From: Thermoplasmata archaeon
GTDB taxonomy: Archaea; Thermoplasmatota; Thermoplasmata; Lutacidiplasmatales; UBA184
DNA: 6,749 nucleotides
Reading direction: 5' to 3'
Assembly: GCA_030039525.1 (NCBI GenBank)
Contig: JASHVI010000263.1
Location: 1 to 6,749, forward strand
The translations under genes were made by a program, and so were the position numbers. The notes under the pieces were generated by a model that worked only from the letters and a program-made list of their open reading frames with translations, searched no databases and had not been told where the DNA came from. Below, piece after piece: positions 1-5,126 of this stretch (position 1 is its first letter; every line of letters begins with the position of its first letter).

Positions 1-2
1 AG

Positions 3-467
3 GACATCGAGGCCCCGGGCACGGAGATCTACAGCTCGGTCGCCACCACGGGCACCGTCTCCTACACCATCCCGTCGGGGACCCCGAACGGGATCGACTC
101 GCTGAGCGTGGTCGCCGTCCCGCTGAACGGCCAGTGCACCGGGATCTCGGACGGATGCCTCTCCCTCACGCAGCTCTCGATCAACGTCAACAACAACCCG
201 CCGGCCCTCGGCTACGAGCTCGGCGGGACGGGCGGCATCACCCTCGGGTGGCTCCTCCTCTTCCTCGTGGTGATCGTGATCTTCATCCTCGGGCTCCTCT
301 GGGTCCGCCGGCGCACCGGCGGCGGGAGCAGCGGCGGCCGCGTCGAGCCCCCGAAGCCGTTCACCTCGACTCCTCCCGCGAGCCCCCCGGCCGGCGCGAC
401 GACGCCGCCCGAAGGGGGAACGGGCTCGCCCCCGGACCTCCCCTCGGGGCCGGGCGGCTCCAGCTAG
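3..467 (+). CDS. C-terminal part of a membrane-anchored extracellular surface protein (5' end outside window)
   Basis: The frame is open from the window edge to TAG at 465-467, giving 154 visible residues, so the gene starts upstream of the window. The first ~75 residues are Ser/Thr/Gly/Val-rich and beta-like, with two cysteines about seven residues apart (around residues 45-52) that could form a disulfide. A single hydrophobic helix follows at about residues 79-101 (bases ~237-305), stopped by Arg-Arg-Arg, and then a ~50-residue Pro/Gly/Ser tail. This order (ectodomain, one helix, basic stop-transfer, short tail) indicates a type I surface protein with most of its mass outside the cell. The role is unknown because the ectodomain is mostly missing. 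Its stop lies 9 bases from the stop of the convergent oxidoreductase gene, and no terminator is evident between them. A similar end architecture appears in the partial gene at the other edge of the window. Confidence 0.85.
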   Translation, partial: DIEAPGTEIYSSVATTGTVSYTIPSGTPNGIDSLSVVAVPLNGQCTGISDGCLSLTQLSINVNNNPPALGYELGGTGGITLGWLLLFLVVIVIFILGLLWVRRRTGGGSSGGRVEPPKPFTSTPPASPPAGATTPPEGGTGSPPDLPSGPGGSS

Positions 468-476
468 GCCGGTCGC

Positions 477-1487
477 CTACCGACCGGGTCGGCCCGAGAC
501 TGCCTCGGGAGCCCCCGCCGCCGGGGCGAGGGCCTGCACGGAGGCGCCGACGAGAGGGGCCGGAAGACCCCCGAAGTCGAGGATCGCCAGGACCTCGTCG
601 ACCCCCGTCGCGCGGAACTCCTCGAGCCGCGCGATGGCGTCCCGGGGGCGGTCGAGGATGGCGAGGCCGCTCGACTCGAGCCCCGCGACACCGGCGGCGT
701 GGGGATCGCGCCGCGACTTCTCGAGGTAGAAGGTGCTCTGGGTCGACCGGCGGGTCTCCAGGAACCGCTCGAGGGCGTGGCGGGCCCTCTCCGGCTCCGG
801 TCCCGCGTAGAGGTGGAGGGCGGCGGAGACCCGGCCGTTCCGGCCCTCCGGCAGGGCCGACCGGTACTCGCCGATGACCCCGCGCAGCTCCTCGAGGGAG
901 GAGACGGTCGCGTACGGCACGAGCCCGAGGTTCGCCCCCCGACGCGCGACGAACGGCACCGCCTCGCGTCGCTGGGCGGCGATCCAGTACGGCGGGTGCG
1001 GCCGCTGGCTCGGCAGGACATTGAGCCGGACCGGGGCGCCTCCGGCGGCGACCGGCTCTCCCCGCCAGAGGGCCAGGAGCTCGTCCAAGCCGCGGTCGAA
1101 CCGCTCCCGCTTCGTCGCCGGGTCGATCCCGAACCCCTCGAACTCCTGCGGGAGGTAGCCGCTGCCGAGCCCGAGGTCGAGCCGGCCCTCGAGGAGTCGA
1201 TCGAGGAGCGCGTACTGCTCGGCGACGTCGACCGAGGAGTGGAACGGCAGGACGCTGACCATCACGCCGAACCGCAGGAGGCGGCTCCGCTCCCCGGCGG
1301 CGGCGAGCAGCACCGGTGGCGTCGGGCAGGCCCCCCCCGGGTGGAAGTGGTGCTCCGCGACCCAGAGGGCCCGGAAGCCGGCGCCCTCGAGCCGGGGGGC
1401 GAGGTCGAGCAGCTCGCGGTACCGGTCCCTCCCGCCGTCCTCGAACTCCGGGTAGGAGTCCAGGATCGAGAAGGCGCTCAGCGTCAC
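477..1487 (-). CDS. LLM-class (bacterial luciferase-like) flavin-dependent oxidoreductase
   Basis: 336 residues, the usual size for the luciferase-like monooxygenase family, which are TIM-barrel enzymes using FMN or coenzyme F420. Recognisable parts are the N-terminal strand followed by WVAEHHF (residues 42-48), the GVMVSVLPFHSSVDVAEQY segment (74-92), GRLDLGLGSGY (101-111), the RERFDRGLDELLALW helix (127-141), and a C-terminal region near 279-307 of the kind that closes the barrel in this family. The substrate cannot be told from sequence. The frame stays open upstream to 1658, but that extension is the antisense of tRNA-Ala and is not coding. The GTG at 1487-1485 is chosen because the homologous N-terminus begins there and a TATA box lies about 26 bases before it, which fits a leaderless mRNA. 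The gene is convergent with the preceding surface-protein gene and divergent from the tRNA. Confidence 0.9.
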   Translation of the reverse strand: MTLSAFSILDSYPEFEDGGRDRYRELLDLAPRLEGAGFRALWVAEHHFHPGGACPTPPVLLAAAGERSRLLRFGVMVSVLPFHSSVDVAEQYALLDRLLEGRLDLGLGSGYLPQEFEGFGIDPATKRERFDRGLDELLALWRGEPVAAGGAPVRLNVLPSQRPHPPYWIAAQRREAVPFVARRGANLGLVPYATVSSLEELRGVIGEYRSALPEGRNGRVSAALHLYAGPEPERARHALERFLETRRSTQSTFYLEKSRRDPHAAGVAGLESSGLAILDRPRDAIARLEEFRATGVDEVLAILDFGGLPAPLVGASVQALAPAAGAPEAVSGRPGR

Positions 1488-1509
1488 CGGTCCGCGTCCG
1501 GTCCGGTCC

Positions 1510-1517
1510 GCATATAG
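1510..1517 (-). promoter_or_regulatory. TATA box of the LLM oxidoreductase gene, leaderless arrangement
   Basis: On the minus strand CCTATATG is the only AT-rich stretch in a very GC-rich upstream region. Twenty-three bases separate the end of TATATG from the GTG at 1487, which places the box centre about 26 bases from the start codon. That is the normal archaeal TATA-to-start-site distance, so transcription probably begins at the start codon itself. No Shine-Dalgarno sequence precedes the GTG. Confidence 0.6.
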
Positions 1518-1542
1518 GGCCGAGGGTTCACGCTCGGCGCGC

Positions 1543-1551
1543 GAAACCTTA
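1543..1551 (+). promoter_or_regulatory. Possible box A (TATA) of tRNA-Ala
   Basis: GAAACCTTA-like sequence is the only A/T-rich patch between the oxidoreductase promoter and the tRNA. Its centre lies about 31 bases before the mature tRNA 5' end, which fits a start a few bases upstream of the tRNA. The match to the archaeal TATA consensus is poor, so this is tentative. Confidence 0.3.
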
Positions 1552-1577
1552 CGGCCCCGGGGTCGATGGAGGCCGGC

Positions 1578-1649
1578 GGGCTGGTAGATCAGCGGAAGAT
1601 CGCCGGTTTTGCAAACCGGAGGTCTCGGGTTCGAATCCCGACCAGTCCA
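1578..1649 (+). tRNA. tRNA-Ala (anticodon TGC)
   Basis: A full cloverleaf can be drawn by eye. The acceptor stem is GGGCTGG (1578-1584) with CCAGTCC (1642-1648), including a G3:U70 wobble pair, the universal alanine identity element. The D arm has GATC/GATC stems (1587-1590 and 1598-1601). The anticodon stem is CCGGT/ACCGG (1603-1607 and 1615-1619) around loop TTTGCAA, with TGC at 1610-1612. The T arm is TCGGG/CCCGA (1625-1629 and 1637-1641) around loop TTCGAAT. The discriminator is A1649. CCA is not encoded and there is no intron. The last 13 bases recur twice downstream in direct orientation, marking this gene as a likely integration target. Confidence 0.97.
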
Positions 1650-1656
1650 TCCTCTC
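1637..1656 (+). repeat. tRNA-Ala 3' end, copy 1 of 3 of a direct repeat (candidate attachment site)
   Basis: CCCGACCAGTCCA (1637-1649) is the 3' strand of the T arm plus the acceptor strand and discriminator of tRNA-Ala. It recurs exactly at 3261-3273 and 5127-5139. Together with its flank up to 1656 it matches 5127-5146 at 19 of 20 positions. This copy lies within the intact tRNA gene, as expected for the target-side attachment site. Confidence 0.6.
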
Positions 1657-1788
1657 AAGGGTCGAGGCCGGTCCCCGAGAAGGCGGGAAGTCGGTTGCTC
1701 CGAATCGAGGGCGGGCGCAACCGGCCGGGAGCCGGGTTGTACAGTCCTGGTCGATGACGCGCGCGAGAGGCGTGAACGTGGGGCGCGT
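1650..1788. other. Spacer between tRNA-Ala and the first secreted-protein gene, with one hairpin
   Basis: There is no gene in this stretch. It carries an inverted repeat at 1718-1739: CAACCGGC pairs with GCCGGGTTG (one bulged G) around a five-base loop. It sits about 50 bases beyond the stop of the minus-strand secreted-protein gene and could act in 3'-end processing, but no T-run follows it, so it is not called a terminator. Confidence 0.4.
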
Positions 1789-2682
1789 CTAGGACTCGAC
1801 GATCTTCACCGAGTGAATCGAGAAGTCTAGTCTCGCACTGCCGTAGGCGTTCACGATACCGCCGGCGCCGATCTTCCACTGGTACTGCACCTCGTCTGCG
1901 AACTCCTCGAGAAAGCTGAGAAGCACGTCGGCCGATCTATTCAGCGGGCGCAGGTAGAAGTCGATCGTGTAGGCAAGCGTCCCGCTCTTGTTGAACTGGC
2001 CGTACGGGGGGATGGGGACGTTCGAATTGGTCGGGTTCGCGCAGGTGCTGTTCCGGAACGAAGCCCCGCTCGACTTGTTGGTCTCGTACATGTAACCACA
2101 TACGCCGTGCCACATCGACGTGCCGCCGCGATTACAGCCTTGGGTGCAGGAGACCGAGCTCGGCGGAAGGCTGTGCTTGCTTGCGTATCCGTCCCCGTAA
2201 AACCGAAGGCCCGGACCCATGAACCAAACGCCCACTTCGGCGTCGTCGTCACAGATGTTCGACTTATTGGTCGACCTCACCCAGGGACAATACCCCGGAT
2301 TGAAGGAGTAGTTGACGGCGACCGAGTAGCCGAGGGTCACGGTGATCTGGTTCAAGGAGCGAGTGCCCGAGTGGTTCTTGAACGGAACCTCGATGCCGAT
2401 GCAGTATTCCAGGTCTTCTCCGAAGTCCGCCGCGTAGTAGTGGCGACCACCGTATCCATTTGTGCCTCCGGGAGTTCCGGAGGCGGAGACCGAGTATGAC
2501 CCTCTCCCGGTGGTGAAGTTGAACGATGGGCCTGTGGCAGAGTATCCGCCGTAGTACGTTCCTCCACCGCACTGGGTGAAAGATCCGGTGAGCGGGGCCG
2601 ATACCGTGGTCGACCAAGCAGGGGCGATCGGGATCGAAGCGATCGCCATTAGCAGTACCGCCGTGACGGCTGTTGCACCCAT
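1789..2682 (-). CDS. Secreted, cysteine-rich, sequon-rich protein of unknown family (paralogue of the gene at 5223-6077)
   Basis: 297 residues. A signal peptide is clear: a hydrophobic core at residues 4-20 and a likely cleavage after A-P-A (20-22), leaving Trp23 as mature N-terminus. There are eight cysteines (38, 94, 132, 144, 179, 183, 195, 214) and eight Asn-X-Ser/Thr sequons, which fits an extracellular, glycosylated, disulfide-bonded beta-rich protein. No C-terminal helix or sorting signal follows; the chain ends in IVES, so it is probably released or bound non-covalently. Sequence blocks shared with the paralogue include GP-x-FNFTTG at 51-59 in both, NHSGTR, NYSF, CPWV, SCT-x-GC and the C-terminal IVES. 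The ATG is fixed by an in-frame TAG directly before it and by GGAGGAG at 2689-2695. GC is lower than in the flanking genes. The function is unknown. Confidence 0.88.
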   Translation of the reverse strand: MGATAVTAVLLMAIASIPIAPAWSTTVSAPLTGSFTQCGGGTYYGGYSATGPSFNFTTGRGSYSVSASGTPGGTNGYGGRHYYAADFGEDLEYCIGIEVPFKNHSGTRSLNQITVTLGYSVAVNYSFNPGYCPWVRSTNKSNICDDDAEVGVWFMGPGLRFYGDGYASKHSLPPSSVSCTQGCNRGGTSMWHGVCGYMYETNKSSGASFRNSTCANPTNSNVPIPPYGQFNKSGTLAYTIDFYLRPLNRSADVLLSFLEEFADEVQYQWKIGAGGIVNAYGSARLDFSIHSVKIVES

Positions 2683-2688
2683 CTAACG

Positions 2689-2695
2689 CTCCTCC
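2689..2695 (-). promoter_or_regulatory. Shine-Dalgarno site of the first secreted-protein gene
   Basis: GGAGGAG on the minus strand, with eight bases between its GGAGG core and the ATG at 2682. A stop codon lies directly before that ATG in frame. Unlike the oxidoreductase and winged-helix genes, this gene is therefore expressed from a leadered transcript. The paralogue has an AGGTG site with the same eight-base spacing. Confidence 0.7.
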
Positions 2696-2740
2696 GTCTT
2701 GTCAGGTCAGCGATGCTCCTCCGCGGGGAACAACCGCTCG

Positions 2741-2751
2741 GATATCAAGGC
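2741..2751 (-). promoter_or_regulatory. Conserved promoter-like element GCCTTGATATC upstream of the first secreted-protein gene
   Basis: The minus strand reads GCCTTGATATC, exactly repeated at 6134-6144 upstream of the paralogue. The AT-rich TTGATATC lies about 60 bases before the ATG here and would act as a TATA-like element, giving a leader of roughly 35 bases that includes the Shine-Dalgarno site. Its recurrence in the equivalent position upstream of a paralogue whose intervening DNA is otherwise diverged supports function. Confidence 0.55.
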
Positions 2752-3019
2752 AAAGCGGTCGAGCGACCCGTCACACGGCCACCCTGGGACGGTTGGTCGG
2801 GCCCGGACCCGCTTCGTCCTCGTTCGGGTTCGATGCGTCCCGCGGCTCCCACCGGAACCGGAGGTTCGGTGGCCCCCGCGCGGACGCGCTGGCGAGCGCC
2901 GCGATCGGACTCGGGCCTCGGAGGTGGCAAATTCGTAGGACACTGGCGCCGGTTTCCCCCCTCCTAGCCCGGACCCCAGAACCGAGAACACTTTTCGCGG
3001 GGCCGACAATCCCACGTTC

Positions 3020-3229
3020 GTGCCGCCGAAGTTCTACCCGTGTTCCTACTGCGGACAGCCTTCCCGCGGCAAGTGGCTGCCCCATTTCGGGCAGGGGGGT
3101 CCGGCGAATGCCGAGCACTACCTCCGCGGGAGCGGCCCCACCGGCAGAAGCCTCTATCTCTATCCGGTATGCGACCAGTGCGCTACGTCGGCTACGGATG
3201 CTCGCACCGAGCCGAAGGCGACGTACTGA
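3020..3229 (+). CDS. Small putative zinc-binding protein with two CxxC pairs
   Basis: 69 residues from a GTG start. The translation has C-S-Y-C near residues 8-11 and C-D-Q-C near residues 51-54, about 40 residues apart, the spacing of a four-cysteine zinc ribbon or knuckle. A Trp-Leu-Pro-His segment follows the first pair. Aromatic residues are frequent and the C-terminus is polar. Codons favour C or G in the third position as in the neighbouring genes. A weak TATA-like patch at 2988-2996 would make the message leaderless. Similar tiny CxxC proteins are common in archaea and act as adaptors or nucleic-acid-binding factors, but no specific function can be assigned. The gene sits just upstream of the second tRNA-Ala-end repeat. 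It could be a chance frame; the paired CxxC motifs are the main argument that it is real. Confidence 0.5.
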   Translation: MPPKFYPCSYCGQPSRGKWLPHFGQGGPANAEHYLRGSGPTGRSLYLYPVCDQCATSATDARTEPKATY

Positions 3230-3240
3230 CCGGTTGATCT

Positions 3241-3256
3241 GAACCCTTAGAGGTTC
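3241..3256. repeat. Short hairpin just before the second tRNA-end repeat
   Basis: GAACC and GGTTC form a five-base-pair stem around a six-base loop, four bases before CCCGACCAGTCCA. The GGTTC arm aligns with the GGTTC of the tRNA T arm, so this may be an altered T-arm remnant rather than a regulatory hairpin. Confidence 0.3.
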
Positions 3257-3260
3257 AACA

Positions 3261-3273
3261 CCCGACCAGTCCA
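3261..3273 (+). repeat. tRNA-Ala 3' end, copy 2 of 3 (candidate internal attachment site)
   Basis: An exact 13-base copy of the tRNA-Ala 3' end, same orientation. Five further bases (GGTTC at 3252-3256) align in register with the tRNA T loop, giving a broken T-arm-like remnant upstream. The flank after the repeat does not match the other two copies. It is consistent with a relic left between two tandem insertions. Confidence 0.5.
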
Positions 3274-3753
3274 CTCGCAACTACCGGCGTTCCTCTCCGC
3301 CGTGGGGCTCCCTTTCGGCTCCGACTCACTTCGAGCCGGGCTCACCGGCCCTTCGCTCCAACCGTTCGGGAAGAGGGTGACAGGGGGAGTGCGCTGGGGT
3401 ATCGGACCCTTCTCATCCTCGTGTCGCCCGTGAATTCCGGAATCCATGCGGTCCCGCAGATCGGGTCGACTCTCCGCGTGTCGGTGGGCGATCCTTTGAG
3501 GGTCCTGTCCACGCCCCTTTCCGTCCCGTTCCGGCCCGATTCGTTCCTGACGGCCTCAGGGTTCGTGATGGCCTTCCTGAAGTTCGGGGTGAGCCGCAGA
3601 CCGTACGCCGCTGGGCGTGCGGGTCCCTCCCGCCACCGAGGAGCATCGGACTCCCGTTGCATTGGCGCCGTGGGGCGTTCGATCTGCCGCGTCGTGGTCC
3701 TTGTCTCGCGGCGCGACGTAGGACGCGTCGAGCCCATCTGTGGAGCTCAGTGA
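3274..3753. other. 480-base stretch with no confident gene; one long open plus-strand frame
   Basis: The plus-strand frame ending at TGA 3751-3753 has no stop back to 3238, which is over 170 codons, and includes a GTG at 3421. In 3421-3606 the third codon position is G/C in 52 of 62 codons while the second is near half, which looks coding-like. However, a minus-strand frame at 3342-3737 shares the same wobble positions, so composition does not choose a strand well. Neither translation shows a recognisable domain, signal peptide or motif, and the last third of the plus-strand frame is Arg/Gly/Ser-rich. No Shine-Dalgarno or TATA box sits at a matching distance. It may be a decayed gene or non-coding DNA. 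Confidence 0.35.
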
Positions 3754-3774
3754 TACTCCCCTATTAGGGGAGTA
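3754..3774. promoter_or_regulatory. 21-base palindromic operator upstream of the winged-helix/nucleotidyltransferase unit
   Basis: TACTCCCCTA and TAGGGGAGTA are perfect inverted arms of ten bases around a single T at 3764. The palindrome ends directly before the TATA box, covering the position where TFB contacts the BRE. A dimeric winged-helix repressor bound here would block promoter assembly. The adjacent gene encodes such a protein, so autoregulation is the natural reading (inference). Confidence 0.7.
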
Positions 3775-3782
3775 GTTATATC
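3775..3782 (+). promoter_or_regulatory. TATA box of the winged-helix/nucleotidyltransferase operon
   Basis: GTTATATC is centred about 26 bases before the ATG at 3805. With no Shine-Dalgarno sequence between them (the intervening CCTCCTCCTCC is the wrong polarity), the transcript is expected to be leaderless and to start at the ATG. Confidence 0.65.
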
Positions 3783-3804
3783 GGTTGAACCTCCTCCTCC
3801 GAAC

Positions 3805-4254
3805 ATGGAGATCGACGCAGCTCTCTCGGCCTTCGCTGGGAGCGAGACTCGCGTCCGCCTCTTGGCGGTCCTAGCGAACGCTCGGCACCCGCTCACCGGT
3901 TACCGGGTGGCGAAGACGGGGATGGTCTCCATCTCCAAAGCGTACCCGGAGCTCCGTCGACTCGCCGAGTCGAACCTCGTCATCCACACCGGCCGGGGCT
4001 GGGCCATCCGGGATGAGGACGTGGCGGCCCTGCTTCGGAAGCGTGTCCGAATCGTCGATAGCGGTGACTGGTTCCGAGGCAAGCGCCGGCGGGACGCCGA
4101 GGACCGACGGCTCCTGTCCCAACTGAAGAACCTCCCGCCACCGGACTGGCGTGGGATCGGCCCGAAGACCATCCGATACGACGTTGCTCGAAGGCGGGAG
4201 AAGGACGAACTGCTCGTTCGCCACGGGATGAAACCTAGCGTGACCCATGGATGA
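3805..4254 (+). CDS. Winged helix-turn-helix regulator, putative antitoxin of a nucleotidyltransferase module
   Basis: 149 residues. Residues ~8-70 form a winged helix-turn-helix: SETRVRLLAVLANA is helix 1 (13-26), then TGYRVAKTG, a recognition helix around SISKAYPELRRLAESN (42-57), and a wing near HTGRGWAI (61-68). The rest (75-149) is highly charged with an Arg/Lys-rich middle and no known domain; it could contact the partner protein. Its stop overlaps the start of the nucleotidyltransferase gene by eight bases, so the two are co-transcribed and probably translationally coupled. The order (regulator first, nucleotidyltransferase second) matches AbiEi-AbiEii systems, where AbiEi-type proteins repress their own promoter through inverted repeats; the perfect palindrome upstream fits that. 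The protein is shorter than typical AbiEi, so assignment to that family is by architecture, not by recognised sequence. Confidence 0.8.
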   Translation: MEIDAALSAFAGSETRVRLLAVLANARHPLTGYRVAKTGMVSISKAYPELRRLAESNLVIHTGRGWAIRDEDVAALLRKRVRIVDSGDWFRGKRRRDAEDRRLLSQLKNLPPPDWRGIGPKTIRYDVARRREKDELLVRHGMKPSVTHG

Positions 4255-4795
4255 ACGAGCGTTCGACTCCATCCTCCGGAAGGCCAGGTCCCCTGACCAA
4301 CGAGTCGCATGGTTTGGGGCGCTCCTAGCAGAGGAGGCGGGGGTCCCCGTCATTCTCGTGGGCGGCTCCGCCATCGAGGTCTACACCGAGGGCGAGTACG
4401 TCTCCCAGGACATTGACGTCGTCGGCGATCGGGAGAAGCTTGAGGCGGTCCTCCGCCGGTGGGGGTTCCATCCCGAGAGGGGTCGGTCGAGTCGGACGTA
4501 TTGGTTCAAGAAGGTGCCGGGTCTCGTGGACCTGGTCGGGGCCCGCATGAAGTCGGACCTCCCGCTCCAGACGATGCGCACTCCCTATGGGAGCGTCAGT
4601 CTCGGACCCCCGGAAGACCTCATCACCCGCCGCCTGATGCGAGCCGGCGCCGAGCACTCCACCGAGCTGTTCCAGGAAGCGGTGCTGCTGGCCCACCGGT
4701 ACAAGACCGCCCTCGACTGGGAGTACATCCGGGCCGATGCGAAGTACGAACACGTACTCCCGCTGTACGAGCAACTGCGAAGGCTCGTCGGATGA
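4247..4795 (+). CDS. Minimal nucleotidyltransferase (AbiEii/MenT-like), putative toxin
   Basis: 182 residues. The Pol-beta-type nucleotidyltransferase core is visible: LVGGSA with Gly39-Gly40-Ser41, then Ser53-x-Asp55-Ile-Asp57 as the metal-binding DxD pair, and Asp95 in the V-D-L-V strand as the likely third acid. A PPEDLI segment at 121-126 followed by a helical C-terminus is typical of AbiEii and related stand-alone transferases. All catalytic acids are present, so the enzyme should be active. Known members transfer nucleotides from NTPs to RNA; MenT toxins act on tRNA acceptor ends. The target here is unknown. Translation starts at ATG within the end of the regulator gene (ATGGATGA overlap, no own Shine-Dalgarno). 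An alternative is a housekeeping antibiotic- or RNA-modifying transferase, but pairing with an autoregulated winged-helix protein inside a tRNA-bounded region favours a toxin-antitoxin role. Confidence 0.85.
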   Translation: MDERAFDSILRKARSPDQRVAWFGALLAEEAGVPVILVGGSAIEVYTEGEYVSQDIDVVGDREKLEAVLRRWGFHPERGRSSRTYWFKKVPGLVDLVGARMKSDLPLQTMRTPYGSVSLGPPEDLITRRLMRAGAEHSTELFQEAVLLAHRYKTALDWEYIRADAKYEHVLPLYEQLRRLVG

Positions 4796-5126
4796 GCTCT
4801 CGCCGTCGATGCGGAACCTGGGTAGGGTGGGAGCGTCGGGAGCCGAGTTGGGGACCTCCTCCGTGGGGGGAGCCGCCCCGGGACCCACAAGGAGGAGGAG
4901 CCACGCCTTCGGGGCGGAAACCGACGCAAGAGCGGCTCTCTCACGGGCCTCTGGGCGCGGATACGACGCACGTCAATCCCGATCGAGGGTCGACCGGGGA
5001 CCGTTCTTGAGGACCTTCCTGTAGACCCGTTTCACACGATAGAACGCACGGTAGTTCCAACCACGGTCGACCCACGGCCCTCCCGGAACCCCCCTTCCTA
5101 CGGTCGGAGCCGGTTCCGGCCCGGAC
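4796..5126. other. Intergenic stretch with one small minus-strand frame of uncertain status
   Basis: No gene is well supported. On the minus strand an ATG at 5140-5138, lying in the third tRNA-end repeat, opens a 55-codon frame to TGA at 4975-4973. Its first ~20 residues are antisense to the repeat and Gly/Pro-rich, but residues 23-47 are aromatic and basic (WNYRAFYRVKRVYRKVLKNG) and resemble a real protein tail. It may be the end of a gene truncated at the repeat. The rest of the stretch, 4796-4972, holds nothing I can identify, and no terminator is seen after the nucleotidyltransferase. Confidence 0.4.

Larger units (their letters stand above)
2683..3019. other. Intergenic stretch without a supported gene
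   Basis: Apart from the leader and promoter element of the minus-strand secreted-protein gene, I see nothing here. Short open frames exist on both strands but their translations are Arg/Pro/Ser-rich and typical of GC-rich non-coding DNA. A short ACACTTTTC patch at 2988-2996 lies about 27 bases before the GTG at 3020 and could be a weak TATA box for the small gene there. Confidence 0.5.

Noticed and set aside
134..877. 247-codon plus-strand frame
   Set aside because: It overlaps the surface-protein end and the oxidoreductase gene in other frames; the translation is Arg/Pro/Gly-rich with no domain, a GC-rich shadow.
699..1517. 272-codon plus-strand frame opposite the oxidoreductase
   Set aside because: It is exactly antisense to a recognised enzyme; the translation is a repetitive Glu/Pro/Leu/Arg mixture without motifs.
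1488..1658. 57-codon N-terminal extension of the oxidoreductase frame on the minus strand
   Set aside because: It reads through the antisense of tRNA-Ala and yields the well-known spurious peptide DSNPRP...; it also crosses the TATA box. The family N-terminus begins at 1487.
1718..1739. Hairpin considered as a terminator for the first secreted gene or the tRNA
   Set aside because: Archaeal termination relies on T-runs and none follows on either strand; it is kept only as a noted hairpin in the spacer.
2107..2499. 130-codon plus-strand frame opposite the first secreted gene
   Set aside because: It lies wholly antisense to a gene supported by a signal peptide, a Shine-Dalgarno site and a paralogue.
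2771..3280. 169-codon minus-strand frame opposite the small zinc-binding candidate
   Set aside because: Its N-terminus is antisense to the tRNA-end repeat and the rest is Arg/Ser/Ala-rich with no motif. The CxxC-bearing plus-strand frame is more convincing.
3383..3391. GGGGGAGT-like sequence as a second half-site of the operator
   Set aside because: It is a single half-site without an inverted partner, far from the promoter.
4459..5010. 183-codon plus-strand frame inside and beyond the nucleotidyltransferase
   Set aside because: It is out of frame with a gene that has intact catalytic residues; the translation is Pro/Gly/Arg-rich.
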